64,000 bases of DNA. Origin: Pseudorhodoplanes sp. (GTDB taxonomy: Bacteria; Pseudomonadota; Alphaproteobacteria; Rhizobiales; Xanthobacteraceae). Position 1 is the stretch's first letter; each line of letters opens with the position of its first letter. The notes beneath the pieces were generated by a model, which ran no database searches, was not told the DNA's origin, and saw only the letters and a list, made by a program, of their open reading frames with translations. Positions 1-11,521 of the stretch are shown here, piece by piece. The position numbers and the translations under genes are program-made. The stretch covers positions 1 through 64,000 of the forward strand of contig JALHOD010000011.1 of NCBI GenBank assembly GCA_022843165.1, in the 5' to 3' direction.

Positions 1-74
1 TGGCTGGGGAACTAGGATTCGAACCTAGATTAACGGAGTCAGAGTCCGCTGTTCTACCGTTGAACTATTCCCCA
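1..74 (-). tRNA. tRNA-Gln (anticodon CTG), CCA encoded
   Basis: Reverse complement TGGGGAATAGTTCAACGGTAGAACAGCGGACTCTGACTCCGTTAATCTAGGTTCGAATCCTAGTTCCCCAGCCA; 7-bp acceptor stem, anticodon loop CTCTGAC, TTCGAATC T-loop. Confidence 0.95.
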
Positions 75-185
75 CCAGGGCCGGGGCACTGCATACACGC
101 GTCGTTTTGAAACTTCAAATCGCCGGTCGCGGGCGATCGGCAGCAGCCGGCGGGGCGTCAATGCCGCCGGGGGCGGCCGGTTCCC

Positions 186-1367
186 TTACGCCGTCTCCAG
201 CGCCGCCAGCAAATCCTCCACGATGTCGTCGGGATGCTCCAGCCCGCAGGACAGCCGCACCAGCCCGTCGCTGATGCCGAGTTCGGCCCGCTGTTCCGGC
301 TTCAGCCGCTGATGCGTGGTGGTGGCGGGATGCGTGATCAGGCTCTTGGCGTCGCCGAGATTGTTGGAAATCCGCACCAGCTTGAGCGCGTCCAGGAAGC
401 GGAACGCCGCCGCCTTGCCGCCCTTGATCTCGAACGAGACGAGAGTCGACCCGCCGCGCATCTGTTTGCGAATGATCGCGGCCTGCGGATGATCCGGGCG
501 GCCGCAGAAGATCAGTCGGGAAATCTTGGGCTGCTCGGCCAGCGCGACCGAGACCGCGGCGGCGGTGTCGGTCTGGCGGCGCACCCGCACGGCGAGAGTT
601 TCCAGCCCTTTCAGCAGCACCCAGGCGTTGAACGGCGACATCGACGGCCCGGTCTGCCGCAGCAGGGTATGGATATTGTCCATGATGAATTTTTCCGATC
701 CTAGGATCACACCGCCGAGGCAGCGGCCCTGGCCGTCGATATGCTTGGTGGCGGAATAGACCACGCAATCGGCGCCGAGCGCGAGCGGGCTCTGCCAGAG
801 CGGGGTGGAGAACACATTGTCCACCGTCACGGTCGCGCCGGCGTCATGCGCGATCTTCGACACCGCCTCGATGTCGATCACTTCCAGCGTGGGATTGGCC
901 GGCGTCTCCATGAAGAAGGTTTTCGTGTTCGGGCGTACCGCCTTGCGCCACTGATCGAGATCGGTGCCGTCGACCAGCGTCGACGTCACGCCGAAGCGCG
1001 GCAGCAATTCCTCGACGATGTAGAGGCACGAGCCGAACAGGGCTTTCGACGACACGACGTGATCGCCGGCCTTCACCTGTCCCATCAGGGCGAGGGTGAC
1101 TGCGGCCATGCCGGTTGCGGTCGCGCGCGCGGCCTCGGCGCCTTCGAATTCCGCCATGCGGCGCTCGAACATCGTCACCGTCGGATTGGAGAAGCGCGAA
1201 TACTGATACCCGGGCTCTTCGCCGGTGAATCGCTTCTCGGCCTGCAGGGCGCTGTCATAGACATAGCCCTGCGTGAGAAACAAAGCTTCCGAGGTTTCGC
1301 CGAATTGCGAGCGGAGCGTGCCGCTATGCACCAGACGGGTTTCGGGACGGTAGCGGGACGCAGGCAT
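186..1367 (-). CDS. metZ: O-succinylhomoserine sulfhydrylase (PLP-dependent trans-sulfuration enzyme)
   Basis: Protein MPASRYRPETRLVHSGTLRSQFGETSEALFLTQGYVYDSA... with the PLP-lysine region YSATKHIDGQGR; start trimmed to the ATG at 1367 after AAGGAGG. Confidence 0.92.
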   Translation of the reverse strand: MPASRYRPETRLVHSGTLRSQFGETSEALFLTQGYVYDSALQAEKRFTGEEPGYQYSRFSNPTVTMFERRMAEFEGAEAARATATGMAAVTLALMGQVKAGDHVVSSKALFGSCLYIVEELLPRFGVTSTLVDGTDLDQWRKAVRPNTKTFFMETPANPTLEVIDIEAVSKIAHDAGATVTVDNVFSTPLWQSPLALGADCVVYSATKHIDGQGRCLGGVILGSEKFIMDNIHTLLRQTGPSMSPFNAWVLLKGLETLAVRVRRQTDTAAAVSVALAEQPKISRLIFCGRPDHPQAAIIRKQMRGGSTLVSFEIKGGKAAAFRFLDALKLVRISNNLGDAKSLITHPATTTHQRLKPEQRAELGISDGLVRLSCGLEHPDDIVEDLLAALETA

Positions 1368-1387
1368 CGCGGCCTCCTTCGGCCAAT

Positions 1388-1421
1388 AAAAAACCCGGCC
1401 GGGGGAAATCCTCGGGCCGGG
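1388..1421 (-). terminator. Intrinsic terminator-like hairpin between the SAM-II aptamer and metZ start
   Basis: Minus strand CCCGGCC-N14-GGCCGGG followed directly by TTTTTT. Confidence 0.75.
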
Positions 1422-1436
1422 CACATGCGTCCCCGA

Positions 1437-1495
1437 CCTTTTAGCGCCTTGTTTAACGTGGCGGCAAGCCGGCCGGCTCAAATGACCACGGATCA
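1437..1495 (-). promoter_or_regulatory. SAM-II (metA motif) riboswitch upstream of metZ
   Basis: Minus strand CGTGGTCATTTGAGCCGGCCGGCTTGCCGCCACGTTAAACAAGGCGCTAAAAGG matches the recalled SAM-II consensus (CGTGGT.ATTTG..CCG...GGCTTGC.GCCACGTTAAA.AA..GCTAAA). Confidence 0.93.
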
Positions 1496-1556
1496 GGATT
1501 TTTGAATACGACGGGGAATGAGGGCCGTCAAGCCGCGACGCAGGGCCTTTGTTAAT

Positions 1557-1688
1557 GCGCCCTTTCCCCTTGTGGGAGAGGGCCGCGTCAGCGGTTCAAC
1601 AACCGCTGACGGGTGAGGGGGCAGACTCCTCACCCAACCTTGCGCGTTGAACTTCAGAGGAACCGTCTCCCACAAGGGGAGAGGGCGC
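1557..1688. repeat. Intergenic inverted-repeat element (REP/MITE-like)
   Basis: Left arm GCGCCCTTTCCCCTTGTGGGAGA (1557-1579), right arm TCTCCCACAAGGGGAGAGGGCGC (1666-1688), with internal hairpins AGCGGTT..AACCGCT and GGGTGAGG..CCTCACCC. Confidence 0.8.
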
Positions 1689-1717
1689 AAATGCGGGCGC
1701 TGTCATTGCTGCGACCC

Positions 1718-4096
1718 TTATGCTGCGCCTTGCTTCGCCGCCTGGATCGCGGTCCAGACCCGCGCCGGGGAAGCCGGCATGTCGATGTGCCGGATGCCGT
1801 AGACCGACAGCGCATCCACGATCGCGTTCATCACCGAAGTGAGGGCGCCGGCGCAGCCGGCCTCGCCGCAGCCCTTGGTGCCGAGCGGATTGGTTTTTGC
1901 CGGCACCGGATGGCTGACAAAGCCGATCGGCGGCGCGTGATGCGCGCGCGGCATCGCGTAATCCATGAACGAGCCGGACAGGATCTGTCCGTCGCTGTCG
2001 TAGCACACGTTTTCCATCAGCGCCTGGCCGATGCCCTGCAGCACGCCGCCGTGCACTTGCCCCTCGACCAGCAGCGGATTGATCAGGTTGCCGAAATCGT
2101 TGACCGAGGAATATGTCACGACCTCCACCACGCCGGTATCGGGATCGATCTCGACTTCCGCGACATGGCAACCGTTCGGGAAGGCGGAGGGAACGGACTC
2201 GCTCGCATGTTTCACGTCGAGCGATTGCGGCTCGCCGGCGGGCAATTGCAGGCCGCCACGGATTTTCTCCGCCAGCTCCATGATGCCGATGGCGCGGTCG
2301 GTGCCCGCGATCACGAAGCGGCCTTTGTCGAACTCGATGTCGGAGGCGGAGGCTTCCAGCACATGCGAGGCGATCGCCTTGCCTTGTTCGATCACCTTCG
2401 CAGACGCCTCCACGATTGCCGCGCCGCTGGCGGTGATGGAGCGCGAGCCGCCGGTGCCGCCGCCCGCGATCAGTTCGTCGCTGTCGCCCTGCAACAGCCG
2501 GATGCGGTGGAAGGGGATGCCCAGTTGCGCCGACAGCACCTGCGCGAACGGCGCGGCATGGCCCTGTCCGTAATCCAGCGTGCCGGTGATGATGGTAACG
2601 TCGCCGTTCGGCTCGAAACGGATGCCGCCCATTTCCTTGTTCGGCGGCGCGGTGACTTCGAGATAGCAGCCGATGCCGAGCCCGCGCAATTTGCCGCGTT
2701 TCCTGCTGTCGCGCTTGCGGGCGGCAAATCCCTTGATGTCGGCCTTGTCGATCGCTTCCTTGAAGATCGCGGGGAAATCGCCGCTGTCATATGTCATGCC
2801 GGACGAGGCGGAATAGGGAATCTGCGAGGGCCGGATGTGGTTCTTCCGGCGCAGCGCGAGGCGGTCGAGGCCCATCTCGGTCGCCGCGGCGTCGATCAGC
2901 CGCTCCATGTAGTAATTGCCTTCCGGGCGGCCGGCGCCGCGATAGGCCGACACATGCGTGGTGTTGGTGAACATGCACTTCGCCGAGACTTCGAGCAGCG
3001 GCGTCCGGTAGACGCTGGCGACATTCTTCACCGCGTTCAGCGTGCCGGCGAGCGGACCGACGGTCGCCAGGAACGCGCCCATATTGGCAAAACTGGTCAG
3101 CCGCACCGCCAGGAAATGGCCGTCCTTGTCGAGTGCGAGTTCGCCGGTGACCTCGTGGTCGCGGCCGTGATGATCGGAGACGAAGCTTCCCGACCGGTCG
3201 TCGGTCCATTTCACCGGACGGCCGAGCATGCGCGAGGCATGCAGGATGCCGACATATTCCGGATAGACCGTCGCCTTCATGCCGAACGAACCGCCGACAT
3301 GGCCGGTGAGAATGCGCACCTTCTCGGGCGGCGCTTTCAGGATGTCGACGAGCTGGCCCTTGAGGCCGAACACGCCCTGGCTGGCGGAATGCAGAGTCCA
3401 GTGCTCGCGCGCCTTGTCGTAGACGCCCACCGCCGAGCGCGGCTCCATCGCCGCCACGATCAGGCGCGTGTTGCGCATCGAGAGTTTTGTCACATGCGCG
3501 GCCTGCGCGAAGGCGGCGGCGACTTTCTCGCTGTCGCCGTAATGGTAGTCGAGGGCGACATTGCCCGGCACGTCCTCGAACAATTGCGGGGCGCCGGGCT
3601 TGGCCGCCGCGCTCGCCAGCGTGACGGCGGGCAGGGGATCGATGGTGACGCCGACCGCTTCGGCGGCGTCCTTCGCCTGCAGCAAGGTCTCCGCCACCAC
3701 GATCGCGACCGGATCGCCGACAAAACGCACCTTGTCGCCGGCCAAGGCCGGGCGCAGCGGCTTTTTCATCTCGGAGCCGTCGCGGTTCTTGAGCGGCACG
3801 CCGCATTTCAGCGTGCCGTAAGCGGCGAGATCGGCGGCGGTATAGATGCCCAGCACGCCCGGCATCGCCCTGGCGGCTGCGGTGTCGATGCCCCTGATCA
3901 CGCCATGCGCGTGGGTCGAGCGCACGACCACGGCATGGGCCTGACCGGGCAATTGCAGATCGTCGGTATAGCGGCCCTGGCCCTGAACCAGGACCGGGTC
4001 CTCGGTCCGGGGGACGGGCTGGCCGATGCCGAATTTGGCGAAGGCCCAGTCGTCGGTTGCGGACGCCGGAGCGGGGGGCTTGGTCTGCACGGTCAT
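1718..4096 (-). CDS. Xanthine dehydrogenase/CO dehydrogenase family, molybdopterin-binding (large) subunit
   Basis: 792 aa; GYGQGH-like and GRPEGNYYMERLID, AYRGAGRPE motifs typical of CoxL/XdhB-type proteins. Confidence 0.88.
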   Translation of the reverse strand: MTVQTKPPAPASATDDWAFAKFGIGQPVPRTEDPVLVQGQGRYTDDLQLPGQAHAVVVRSTHAHGVIRGIDTAAARAMPGVLGIYTAADLAAYGTLKCGVPLKNRDGSEMKKPLRPALAGDKVRFVGDPVAIVVAETLLQAKDAAEAVGVTIDPLPAVTLASAAAKPGAPQLFEDVPGNVALDYHYGDSEKVAAAFAQAAHVTKLSMRNTRLIVAAMEPRSAVGVYDKAREHWTLHSASQGVFGLKGQLVDILKAPPEKVRILTGHVGGSFGMKATVYPEYVGILHASRMLGRPVKWTDDRSGSFVSDHHGRDHEVTGELALDKDGHFLAVRLTSFANMGAFLATVGPLAGTLNAVKNVASVYRTPLLEVSAKCMFTNTTHVSAYRGAGRPEGNYYMERLIDAAATEMGLDRLALRRKNHIRPSQIPYSASSGMTYDSGDFPAIFKEAIDKADIKGFAARKRDSRKRGKLRGLGIGCYLEVTAPPNKEMGGIRFEPNGDVTIITGTLDYGQGHAAPFAQVLSAQLGIPFHRIRLLQGDSDELIAGGGTGGSRSITASGAAIVEASAKVIEQGKAIASHVLEASASDIEFDKGRFVIAGTDRAIGIMELAEKIRGGLQLPAGEPQSLDVKHASESVPSAFPNGCHVAEVEIDPDTGVVEVVTYSSVNDFGNLINPLLVEGQVHGGVLQGIGQALMENVCYDSDGQILSGSFMDYAMPRAHHAPPIGFVSHPVPAKTNPLGTKGCGEAGCAGALTSVMNAIVDALSVYGIRHIDMPASPARVWTAIQAAKQGAA

Positions 4097-4281
4097 GGGG
4101 GAGTCGGTTTCCGGGGCGGGCCACCTGAATTAGCCATCAAACCGGCTTCCGGCAAGAAAGCCCGGCCGAATGCCAGCATCCCGTCGCTTGCAAGACGGCG
4201 CTCCGCTGCTAGACTCTGCCTGAACTTTAGACATCAGCGCCGCCTCCGAAGGCAGGATTTCGGCGCGGCAGGACGTAATTT

Positions 4282-5442
4282 ATGACTGACGAGGTCCGGG
4301 CGTCCGGCCTCGATCCCGTGCGCAAAGACCCGCCGCGCGACCCCTCGTCGCCGGCCTGTGCGAACGACATGCGATCCCCGCGGGATCGGGACACGCCCTC
4401 ACATCCGCACCCGGACGGACACCGGGAGGCGGGCCATGCCGGCGCGGCTGCCGGAACGGATCTCTGTGGCCCGACCTACGCCGCGCTCGATCTGGGCACC
4501 AACAATTGCCGGCTGCTGGTGGCGCGTGCGACCCATGACGGCTTCCGGGTCATCGACGCATTTTCCCGCATCATCCGGCTGGGCGAGGGCATCACCGCGT
4601 CCCGCCGGCTGAGCGAGGCCGCGATCCTGCGCGCGCTCGACGCGCTCGCGGTCTGCCGCGACAAGATGCGCAACCGCGGCGTCACCCGCGCCCGCCTGAT
4701 CGCGACCGAAGCCTGCCGGCTGGCCGAGAACGGCGAGGATTTTCTGCTCCGCGTGCGCGAGAAGGTCGGCATCGACCTCGAGATCGTGGACCGCGAGACC
4801 GAGGCGCTGCTGGCCGCCACCGGCTGCACGCCGCTGATCGATCCCGATGCGCGCGGCGTCGTGCTGTTCGATATCGGCGGCGGCTCGTCCGAACTCGTCA
4901 AGCTCACCAGCACGATGGATTCGCGGCGCGGCCCGCCGCCGCCGGACTTGCGCAGCTGGATCTCGCTGCCGGTCGGTGTGGTCACGCTCGCCGAACGCCA
5001 CGGCGGCATCGACGTCACGCGCGAGATGTTCGAGGCGATGATCGCGGAAGTCGCCTTGCAGCTCGCCCCATTCGCCGCGCAGAATAACGGTCACAATCCG
5101 CAGGAGATCCATCTGCTCGGCACCTCGGGCACGGTGACCACGATTGCCGGCGTGCATCTCGGCCTGCGCCGCTATGACCGCCGCCGCGTCGACGGCTGCT
5201 GGATGAGCGAGGGCGAAGTCACCGGCGTGATCGAAAACCTGCTGGCGATGTCCTATCAGGACCGCGTCGCCAATGCCTGTATCGGGTCCGAGCGCGCCGA
5301 CCTTGTGCTTGCGGGTTGCGCCATACTGGAAGCGATCCGCCGCGCGTTTCCCTGCACACGGCTGCGCGTCGCCGATCGCGGCCTGCGCGAGGGCATGCTG
5401 GTGCAGATGATGCGCGCCGATGGCGTGTGGGGCGCACATTGA
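4282..5442 (+). CDS. Ppx/GppA phosphatase family protein
   Basis: [15 protein letters not shown], IDREtEA and DIGGGSSEL motifs of exopolyphosphatase/GppA. Confidence 0.9.
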   Translation: MTDEVRASGLDPVRKDPPRDPSSPACANDMRSPRDRDTPSHPHPDGHREAGHAGAAAGTDLCGPTYAALDLGTNNCRLLVARATHDGFRVIDAFSRIIRLGEGITASRRLSEAAILRALDALAVCRDKMRNRGVTRARLIATEACRLAENGEDFLLRVREKVGIDLEIVDRETEALLAATGCTPLIDPDARGVVLFDIGGGSSELVKLTSTMDSRRGPPPPDLRSWISLPVGVVTLAERHGGIDVTREMFEAMIAEVALQLAPFAAQNNGHNPQEIHLLGTSGTVTTIAGVHLGLRRYDRRRVDGCWMSEGEVTGVIENLLAMSYQDRVANACIGSERADLVLAGCAILEAIRRAFPCTRLRVADRGLREGMLVQMMRADGVWGAH

Positions 5443-6137
5443 CCACGCGCGCAAAAGATCGTCTCAAAACCCGCGTCAAGACCGGCAAGCGGCGCTCGCT
5501 GTCCTCGAAGCTCTGGCTGGAGCGCCAGCTCAACGATCCTTATGTCGCGCAGGCCAAGCGCGAGGGTTATCGCTCGCGCGCCGCCTACAAGCTGATCGAG
5601 ATCGACGACAAGTTCCATTTCCTCAAGCCCGGCGGCCGCGTGGTCGATCTCGGCGCTGCGCCCGGCGGCTGGAGCCAGATCGCGGCCAGGCGCGTCGGCG
5701 CCGCCGACGGCAAGGGCCGGGTCATCGCCATCGACATTCTCGAAATGGAAGCCATTCCCGGCGTCGATTTCATGCGGATCGACTTTCTCGACCCGGCCGC
5801 GCCTGACATCCTGAAAGAGAAACTCGGCGGGCTCGCCAATGTGGTGTTCTCCGACATGGCCGCCAACACCACCGGCCACCGCAAGACCGACCATCTGCGC
5901 ATCGTGGCGCTGGTCGAGGCGGCGGCGGAATTCGCCGCCGAGGTGCTGGCGCCGGGCGGGGTGTTTCTCGCGAAGGTGATCCAGGGCGGCACCGAGGGCG
6001 AATTGCTCACGATGCTCAAGCGCTCTTTCACGAGCGTGAAACACGTGAAGCCGCAGGCCTCGCGCGCCGATTCCGCCGAGCTTTACGTGCTCGCCACCGG
6101 CTTCCGCGGCGCTAGACCCACAGAAAAATCCGGTTAA
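5427..6137 (+). CDS. rlmE: 23S rRNA (uridine-2'-O)-methyltransferase RlmE (FtsJ/RrmJ)
   Basis: [41 protein letters not shown]...[13 protein letters not shown]; start uncertain (GTG 5427 or TTG 5439), overlaps the upstream gene. Confidence 0.9.
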   Translation: MGRTLTTRAKDRLKTRVKTGKRRSLSSKLWLERQLNDPYVAQAKREGYRSRAAYKLIEIDDKFHFLKPGGRVVDLGAAPGGWSQIAARRVGAADGKGRVIAIDILEMEAIPGVDFMRIDFLDPAAPDILKEKLGGLANVVFSDMAANTTGHRKTDHLRIVALVEAAAEFAAEVLAPGGVFLAKVIQGGTEGELLTMLKRSFTSVKHVKPQASRADSAELYVLATGFRGARPTEKSG

Positions 6138-6188
6138 TCTCCGAACCGGACGGACGTCCGCCGCGACCATCCCTCAGGAGGGGCGCAC

Positions 6189-7481
6189 ATGCTTGGGTTC
6201 AGACTGGCAGCAATGATGACGCTGATTGCGCCGCTGCTGCTCGCAGCCCCGCAACGGGCGGACGCCTTCGGCGCGCTGGCGATCGATTCCCATCACGGCT
6301 CCTCCTACGGTTTTTCGTTCCAGCAGCCGAGCGCTGAGGCCGCGCGCAATCTCGCGGTCTCCAAATGCGGCGCGAACTGCAAGGCCGTCGTCTATTTCCG
6401 CAACACCTGCGCCGCCTATGCCGCCGACCAGGCCGAAGGCTCCACCGTGTATGGCTGGGGTTACGCGCCCAACAAGGAGAAGGCGCAATCGCTCGCCATG
6501 GGCTATTGCAAAAAGACCGGCTCGGCCTGCCAGATCCGGGTCTGGGCCTGCGAAGGGCCGACCCGCAACGACGGCACCGCGCGATCCGACGATGCCGTGA
6601 TCGCGTCATTGCCGTCGTCGGCCACCCGCAATACCACGCCGCAGGCGTCGATCCAGTTGCCGCAACAGCCCGCGCCGGTTCCTGCGCCCGTGCCGCAGCA
6701 GGCCGCGCCGCTGCCGGCGGTTGCTCCGCCTGCGCTTCCGCAATTCAGCAATGACGGCGCGCGCCGCGTCGCGCTGGTGATCGGCAACGACCGCTACGAC
6801 AATCTCGATCCGCTGCAAAAGGCGGTAAACGACGCGCGTGCGGTCGGCGACACGCTGGCGCGGCTCGGTTTTGAGGTGATCCGCATCGAGAATGCGCCGC
6901 GCCGCGCGATGAACCAGAAGCTGGTCGAATTCACCGGCAAGATCGGCCGTGGCGACACCGCCTTCTTCTTCTATGCCGGCCACGGCGTGGAGGTAAAAGG
7001 CATCAACTATCTGCTGCCGGTCGACACGCCGCAGGCGCGTGACGGCGAGGAGGGACTGGTCACCGGCGAAGGCATTCCCGCCGACAGCATCATCGAACGC
7101 ATGCAGGAGCGCGGCGCCAAGGTGTCCTTGCTGGTGCTGGATGCCTGCCGCGACAATCCTTTCAAGAAGCCGGGCACGCGCGGCATCGGCGGCACGCGCG
7201 GATTGGGGTTGATGACCGCGCCGGAAGGCGTGTTTGTTCTCTACTCGGCTGGACTCGGTCAGACCGCGCTCGACCGGCTGTCGGACAAGGACTCCAACCC
7301 GAATTCGGTGTTCACCCGCACCTTCGTCTCGCAACTGGCGAAACCCGGCGTCAGCCTGCAGCAGGTGGCAAAAGACACCCAGCTTGAGGTGCGCCGCCTG
7401 GCCGGCAGCATCAATCATCCGCAGATGCCGGCCTATTACGACCAGATCCTCGGCCAGTTCACGCTGGCGCCGGCGCGCTGA
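6189..7481 (+). CDS. DUF4189 + caspase-like (C14) domain secreted protein
   Basis: Signal peptide, Cys-rich DUF4189-like N-terminus, then ALVIGNDRYDN, FFFYAGHGVEVKGINYLLPVD, LLVLDACRDNPF (His/Cys dyad present). Confidence 0.85.
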   Translation: MLGFRLAAMMTLIAPLLLAAPQRADAFGALAIDSHHGSSYGFSFQQPSAEAARNLAVSKCGANCKAVVYFRNTCAAYAADQAEGSTVYGWGYAPNKEKAQSLAMGYCKKTGSACQIRVWACEGPTRNDGTARSDDAVIASLPSSATRNTTPQASIQLPQQPAPVPAPVPQQAAPLPAVAPPALPQFSNDGARRVALVIGNDRYDNLDPLQKAVNDARAVGDTLARLGFEVIRIENAPRRAMNQKLVEFTGKIGRGDTAFFFYAGHGVEVKGINYLLPVDTPQARDGEEGLVTGEGIPADSIIERMQERGAKVSLLVLDACRDNPFKKPGTRGIGGTRGLGLMTAPEGVFVLYSAGLGQTALDRLSDKDSNPNSVFTRTFVSQLAKPGVSLQQVAKDTQLEVRRLAGSINHPQMPAYYDQILGQFTLAPAR

Positions 7482-7547
7482 GGCCTCTGGCGCTGCGGCC
7501 GGCACTCTCTATATGAGCGAACGGTTCTGATCGGGAGGCCGAAGGGC

Positions 7548-7796
7548 ATGATCTACATCCTCGCCGTTTTCCTGCCGCCGCTGGCGCTGCTGCTGAACGG
7601 CCAGATTTTCTCGGCGATCCTCAATTTCGTGCTGATCGTGCCGTGCTTCATCTTCGGCCTGGTGTTTCCGCTGCTCTGGGCGGTGCCGTCGGCGCATGCC
7701 GTGATCGCGGTCTATATGAACCGCGAGGACCGCAAGCACCGCGAGGTGGTCGACGCGATCCGCAAGCACGGCCCGCCGCCCGGCTACAAGCCGTAA
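7548..7796 (+). CDS. YqaE/Pmp3-like small membrane protein
   Basis: 82 aa, two hydrophobic segments, MIYILAVFLPPLALLLNG... resembles the UPF0057 family. Confidence 0.6.
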   Translation: MIYILAVFLPPLALLLNGQIFSAILNFVLIVPCFIFGLVFPLLWAVPSAHAVIAVYMNREDRKHREVVDAIRKHGPPPGYKP

Positions 7797-7812
7797 TCCG
7801 CGCGCATTCGGC

Positions 7813-8955
7813 TCAGCGCGGGAACGCGCCGGTCCTGCTGTCGACGATGCAGCAGCTCGAGGTCCAGCCGGAAAAATTCTGCCACTTCACCTCGCACCAG
7901 GGATGCCGGCTGTTGCGGTCCTCAGCCGGGCGGCAGCGCCCCACCGTGATCCCGGTCGCGCCCGCGGGCATCGCGGTCACCAGCGGATAATTCGTGCCGG
8001 GGCCTGCGCGCATGTTCTGGATGCCCTGCGAGACATTCGGCAGCACGCGATAGGTCGCCTGCGGCGGCAATGCCGCGACCGGCGGAACCGGTTGCGGCGC
8101 CGGTGGTACGGCCGGCGCGATGATCGCGGGCGCGGCGAGCGGCCGTGCCGGCGCCGGCTCGCCGCCGGTGCGCGCCAGAAAGATGCGGCCGGGGATCTGG
8201 TCGTAATAGGCCGGCAACTGATTGTGCCCGATGCGGGAGGCGAGCTTCGGCACCTCGATCTGCAATTCCTTCGCAACGTCGATCAGGCTGAGATCGGGCC
8301 GCTTCACCAGATCGACAAAGAGGCGCGTGAACACCGAATTGGGATGGCTGTCGTCCGGTCCGAGCCGGTCGAGCGCTTCCTGTCCGGCGCCGGCGGAGAA
8401 CATCACGAACATGCCTTGCCGGGCGTCCATGCGCGACAGCCCGCGCGTCTGTCCGATCGAGCGTCCGCCCGAGGTCTTGAACGGGTTGTTGCGGCAGGCA
8501 TCCAGCACCATGATGGTGGTGGCGGCGCCGCGCTCCCGCAGCCGCTCGGAAATGTCGTCGGCGAGAAAGCCTTCCGACTTGAGCAGGTTCTTCTGCGCGT
8601 CGTTGACGCTCGGCACGTCGGTCGGCAGCAGGTAATTCGCGCCGTCCAGCGCCACGCCGTGACCGGCGAAGAAGAACAGGGCGGTGTCGCCCGGCGCCAC
8701 GCGGGTCTCGAAATCGACCAATGCGCGCGACAGGCGCGACCGGTCGGCATCCAGCACGGTGATGACGTCGAAGCCGAGGCCCTGCAGCGTGGCCGCGATG
8801 GCGCGGGCGTCGCCCTGCGCCTTTTCCAGCGCCGGCACCTCGCGATAGCCGTTGTTGCCGACGACCAGCGCCACGCGCTTCTCCGCGCGGGCCTCCGGCG
8901 CGGGCATCAGGCTCATGGCCAGCAGCAGGAGCGTCATCCAGCGGCAGAATTGCAC
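7813..8955 (-). CDS. Caspase-like (C14) protein with C-terminal SH3b domain
   Basis: KRVALVVGNNGY, FFFAGHGVALDGANYLLPTD, MVLDACRNNPF; C-terminus NMRAGPGTNYPLV...GRC..CEVKW..FSGWTSS. GTG start after AGGAGAAGG. Confidence 0.83.
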   Translation of the reverse strand: MQFCRWMTLLLLAMSLMPAPEARAEKRVALVVGNNGYREVPALEKAQGDARAIAATLQGLGFDVITVLDADRSRLSRALVDFETRVAPGDTALFFFAGHGVALDGANYLLPTDVPSVNDAQKNLLKSEGFLADDISERLRERGAATTIMVLDACRNNPFKTSGGRSIGQTRGLSRMDARQGMFVMFSAGAGQEALDRLGPDDSHPNSVFTRLFVDLVKRPDLSLIDVAKELQIEVPKLASRIGHNQLPAYYDQIPGRIFLARTGGEPAPARPLAAPAIIAPAVPPAPQPVPPVAALPPQATYRVLPNVSQGIQNMRAGPGTNYPLVTAMPAGATGITVGRCRPAEDRNSRHPWCEVKWQNFSGWTSSCCIVDSRTGAFPR

Positions 8956-9130
8956 GGCCTTCTCCTGTATCCGTTCCGGGCGGGGACAATAGAGCATGTG
9001 AACAAGCGCGCCAAAGGCCGGCGGGAGCCGCGGGGAGGGCTGTTCTTGCCTTTTGTCCCATGCTAACGACCCACGCCAACCCCGATTCCACCGCGCTTGA
9101 GCGGCCGGGAATCCCCAGATAGAGTTGGCG

Positions 9131-10636
<1,506 letters not shown>

Positions 10637-10642
10637 CGCCGC

Positions 10643-11518
10643 TCAGGTGACGCGATAGCGGAAGCTCAGTCCGTCAGCCGCCGGCAGGGGCGCGCTGTAG
10701 TTGTGCATCGGCTTCGGATTGCGCGCGAACGGCATTTTCAGCACGATCGGATCGCGGCCGGGGAGGGTCACGATCACCGTGCGATCGGGCGTCAGCTCGG
10801 AAAAATCGACGCGCAGCGGCAGCACGGCGCGGCCATTTTCGCTCTCCCAGGCCACCGCAAAACCCTTCACCGTGTCGGTTGCGGTCTGCATCTCGACGGC
10901 GATGCTTTCCGGATCGGGGCGTGCATCCGGGTTTTCCGGAAACGTGATCTTCACCCAGACAAACCGTTGCTCGCCGAGCCGCTCGTAAGGTTGCGATCCC
11001 CACCTGTCGAAGGCGACGGACACCCAGAGCAGCGCGAAGCCGCCGCCCGTGGCGATTGCGAGCAAAGCCGTCCATCGCCTGACGCTCGATGCGCCATAGA
11101 AAAAGGCTGCGAACAGGCAGCCGGCGGCAAACGAGCAGAAGATGGCCAGCAGCATCGTCTCGACTGTGGCGCCCTGGATCAGGACATAGCCGAGATGCGT
11201 GGCGCCGGCGACGATGATCGCAATCGACAACCAGCGTCGCGACGCCGTTTGAAAGGATGTCGCCGACAGACGGGGATCGTTTCTGTGCCAGCGCCAGAAC
11301 ACGACCGCGCCGCCGATGACGCCGATCCACCACGCGGCGAGGCGGCTGCGCTCTAGCAGCGCCTTGCTGTCCAGTGCGCCTTCCAGGGCCTGCGCGCGCA
11401 GGATCTCGAACAGCGCCGAGAATAGTCCGACGCTGTAAGTCCATGCGAGGTACCCGCATCCGAGCGAAAAGAACAGACCCGCCACGACGGCGATGAAAAC
11501 TGCCGGTGCGGGTCGCAT
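10643..11518 (-). CDS. Membrane protein of unknown function
   Basis: ORF with multiple hydrophobic segments and a C-terminal beta-rich region sharing motifs with the next gene. Confidence 0.7.
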   Translation of the reverse strand: MRPAPAVFIAVVAGLFFSLGCGYLAWTYSVGLFSALFEILRAQALEGALDSKALLERSRLAAWWIGVIGGAVVFWRWHRNDPRLSATSFQTASRRWLSIAIIVAGATHLGYVLIQGATVETMLLAIFCSFAAGCLFAAFFYGASSVRRWTALLAIATGGGFALLWVSVAFDRWGSQPYERLGEQRFVWVKITFPENPDARPDPESIAVEMQTATDTVKGFAVAWESENGRAVLPLRVDFSELTPDRTVIVTLPGRDPIVLKMPFARNPKPMHNYSAPLPAADGLSFRYRVT

Positions 11519-11521
11519 GGT

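Noticed and set aside
1613-4285. 890-aa plus-strand ORF opposite the molybdoenzyme gene
   Set aside because: Shadow ORF of a high-GC gene; the minus-strand product has clear family motifs, this one is Arg/His/Gly-rich without any.
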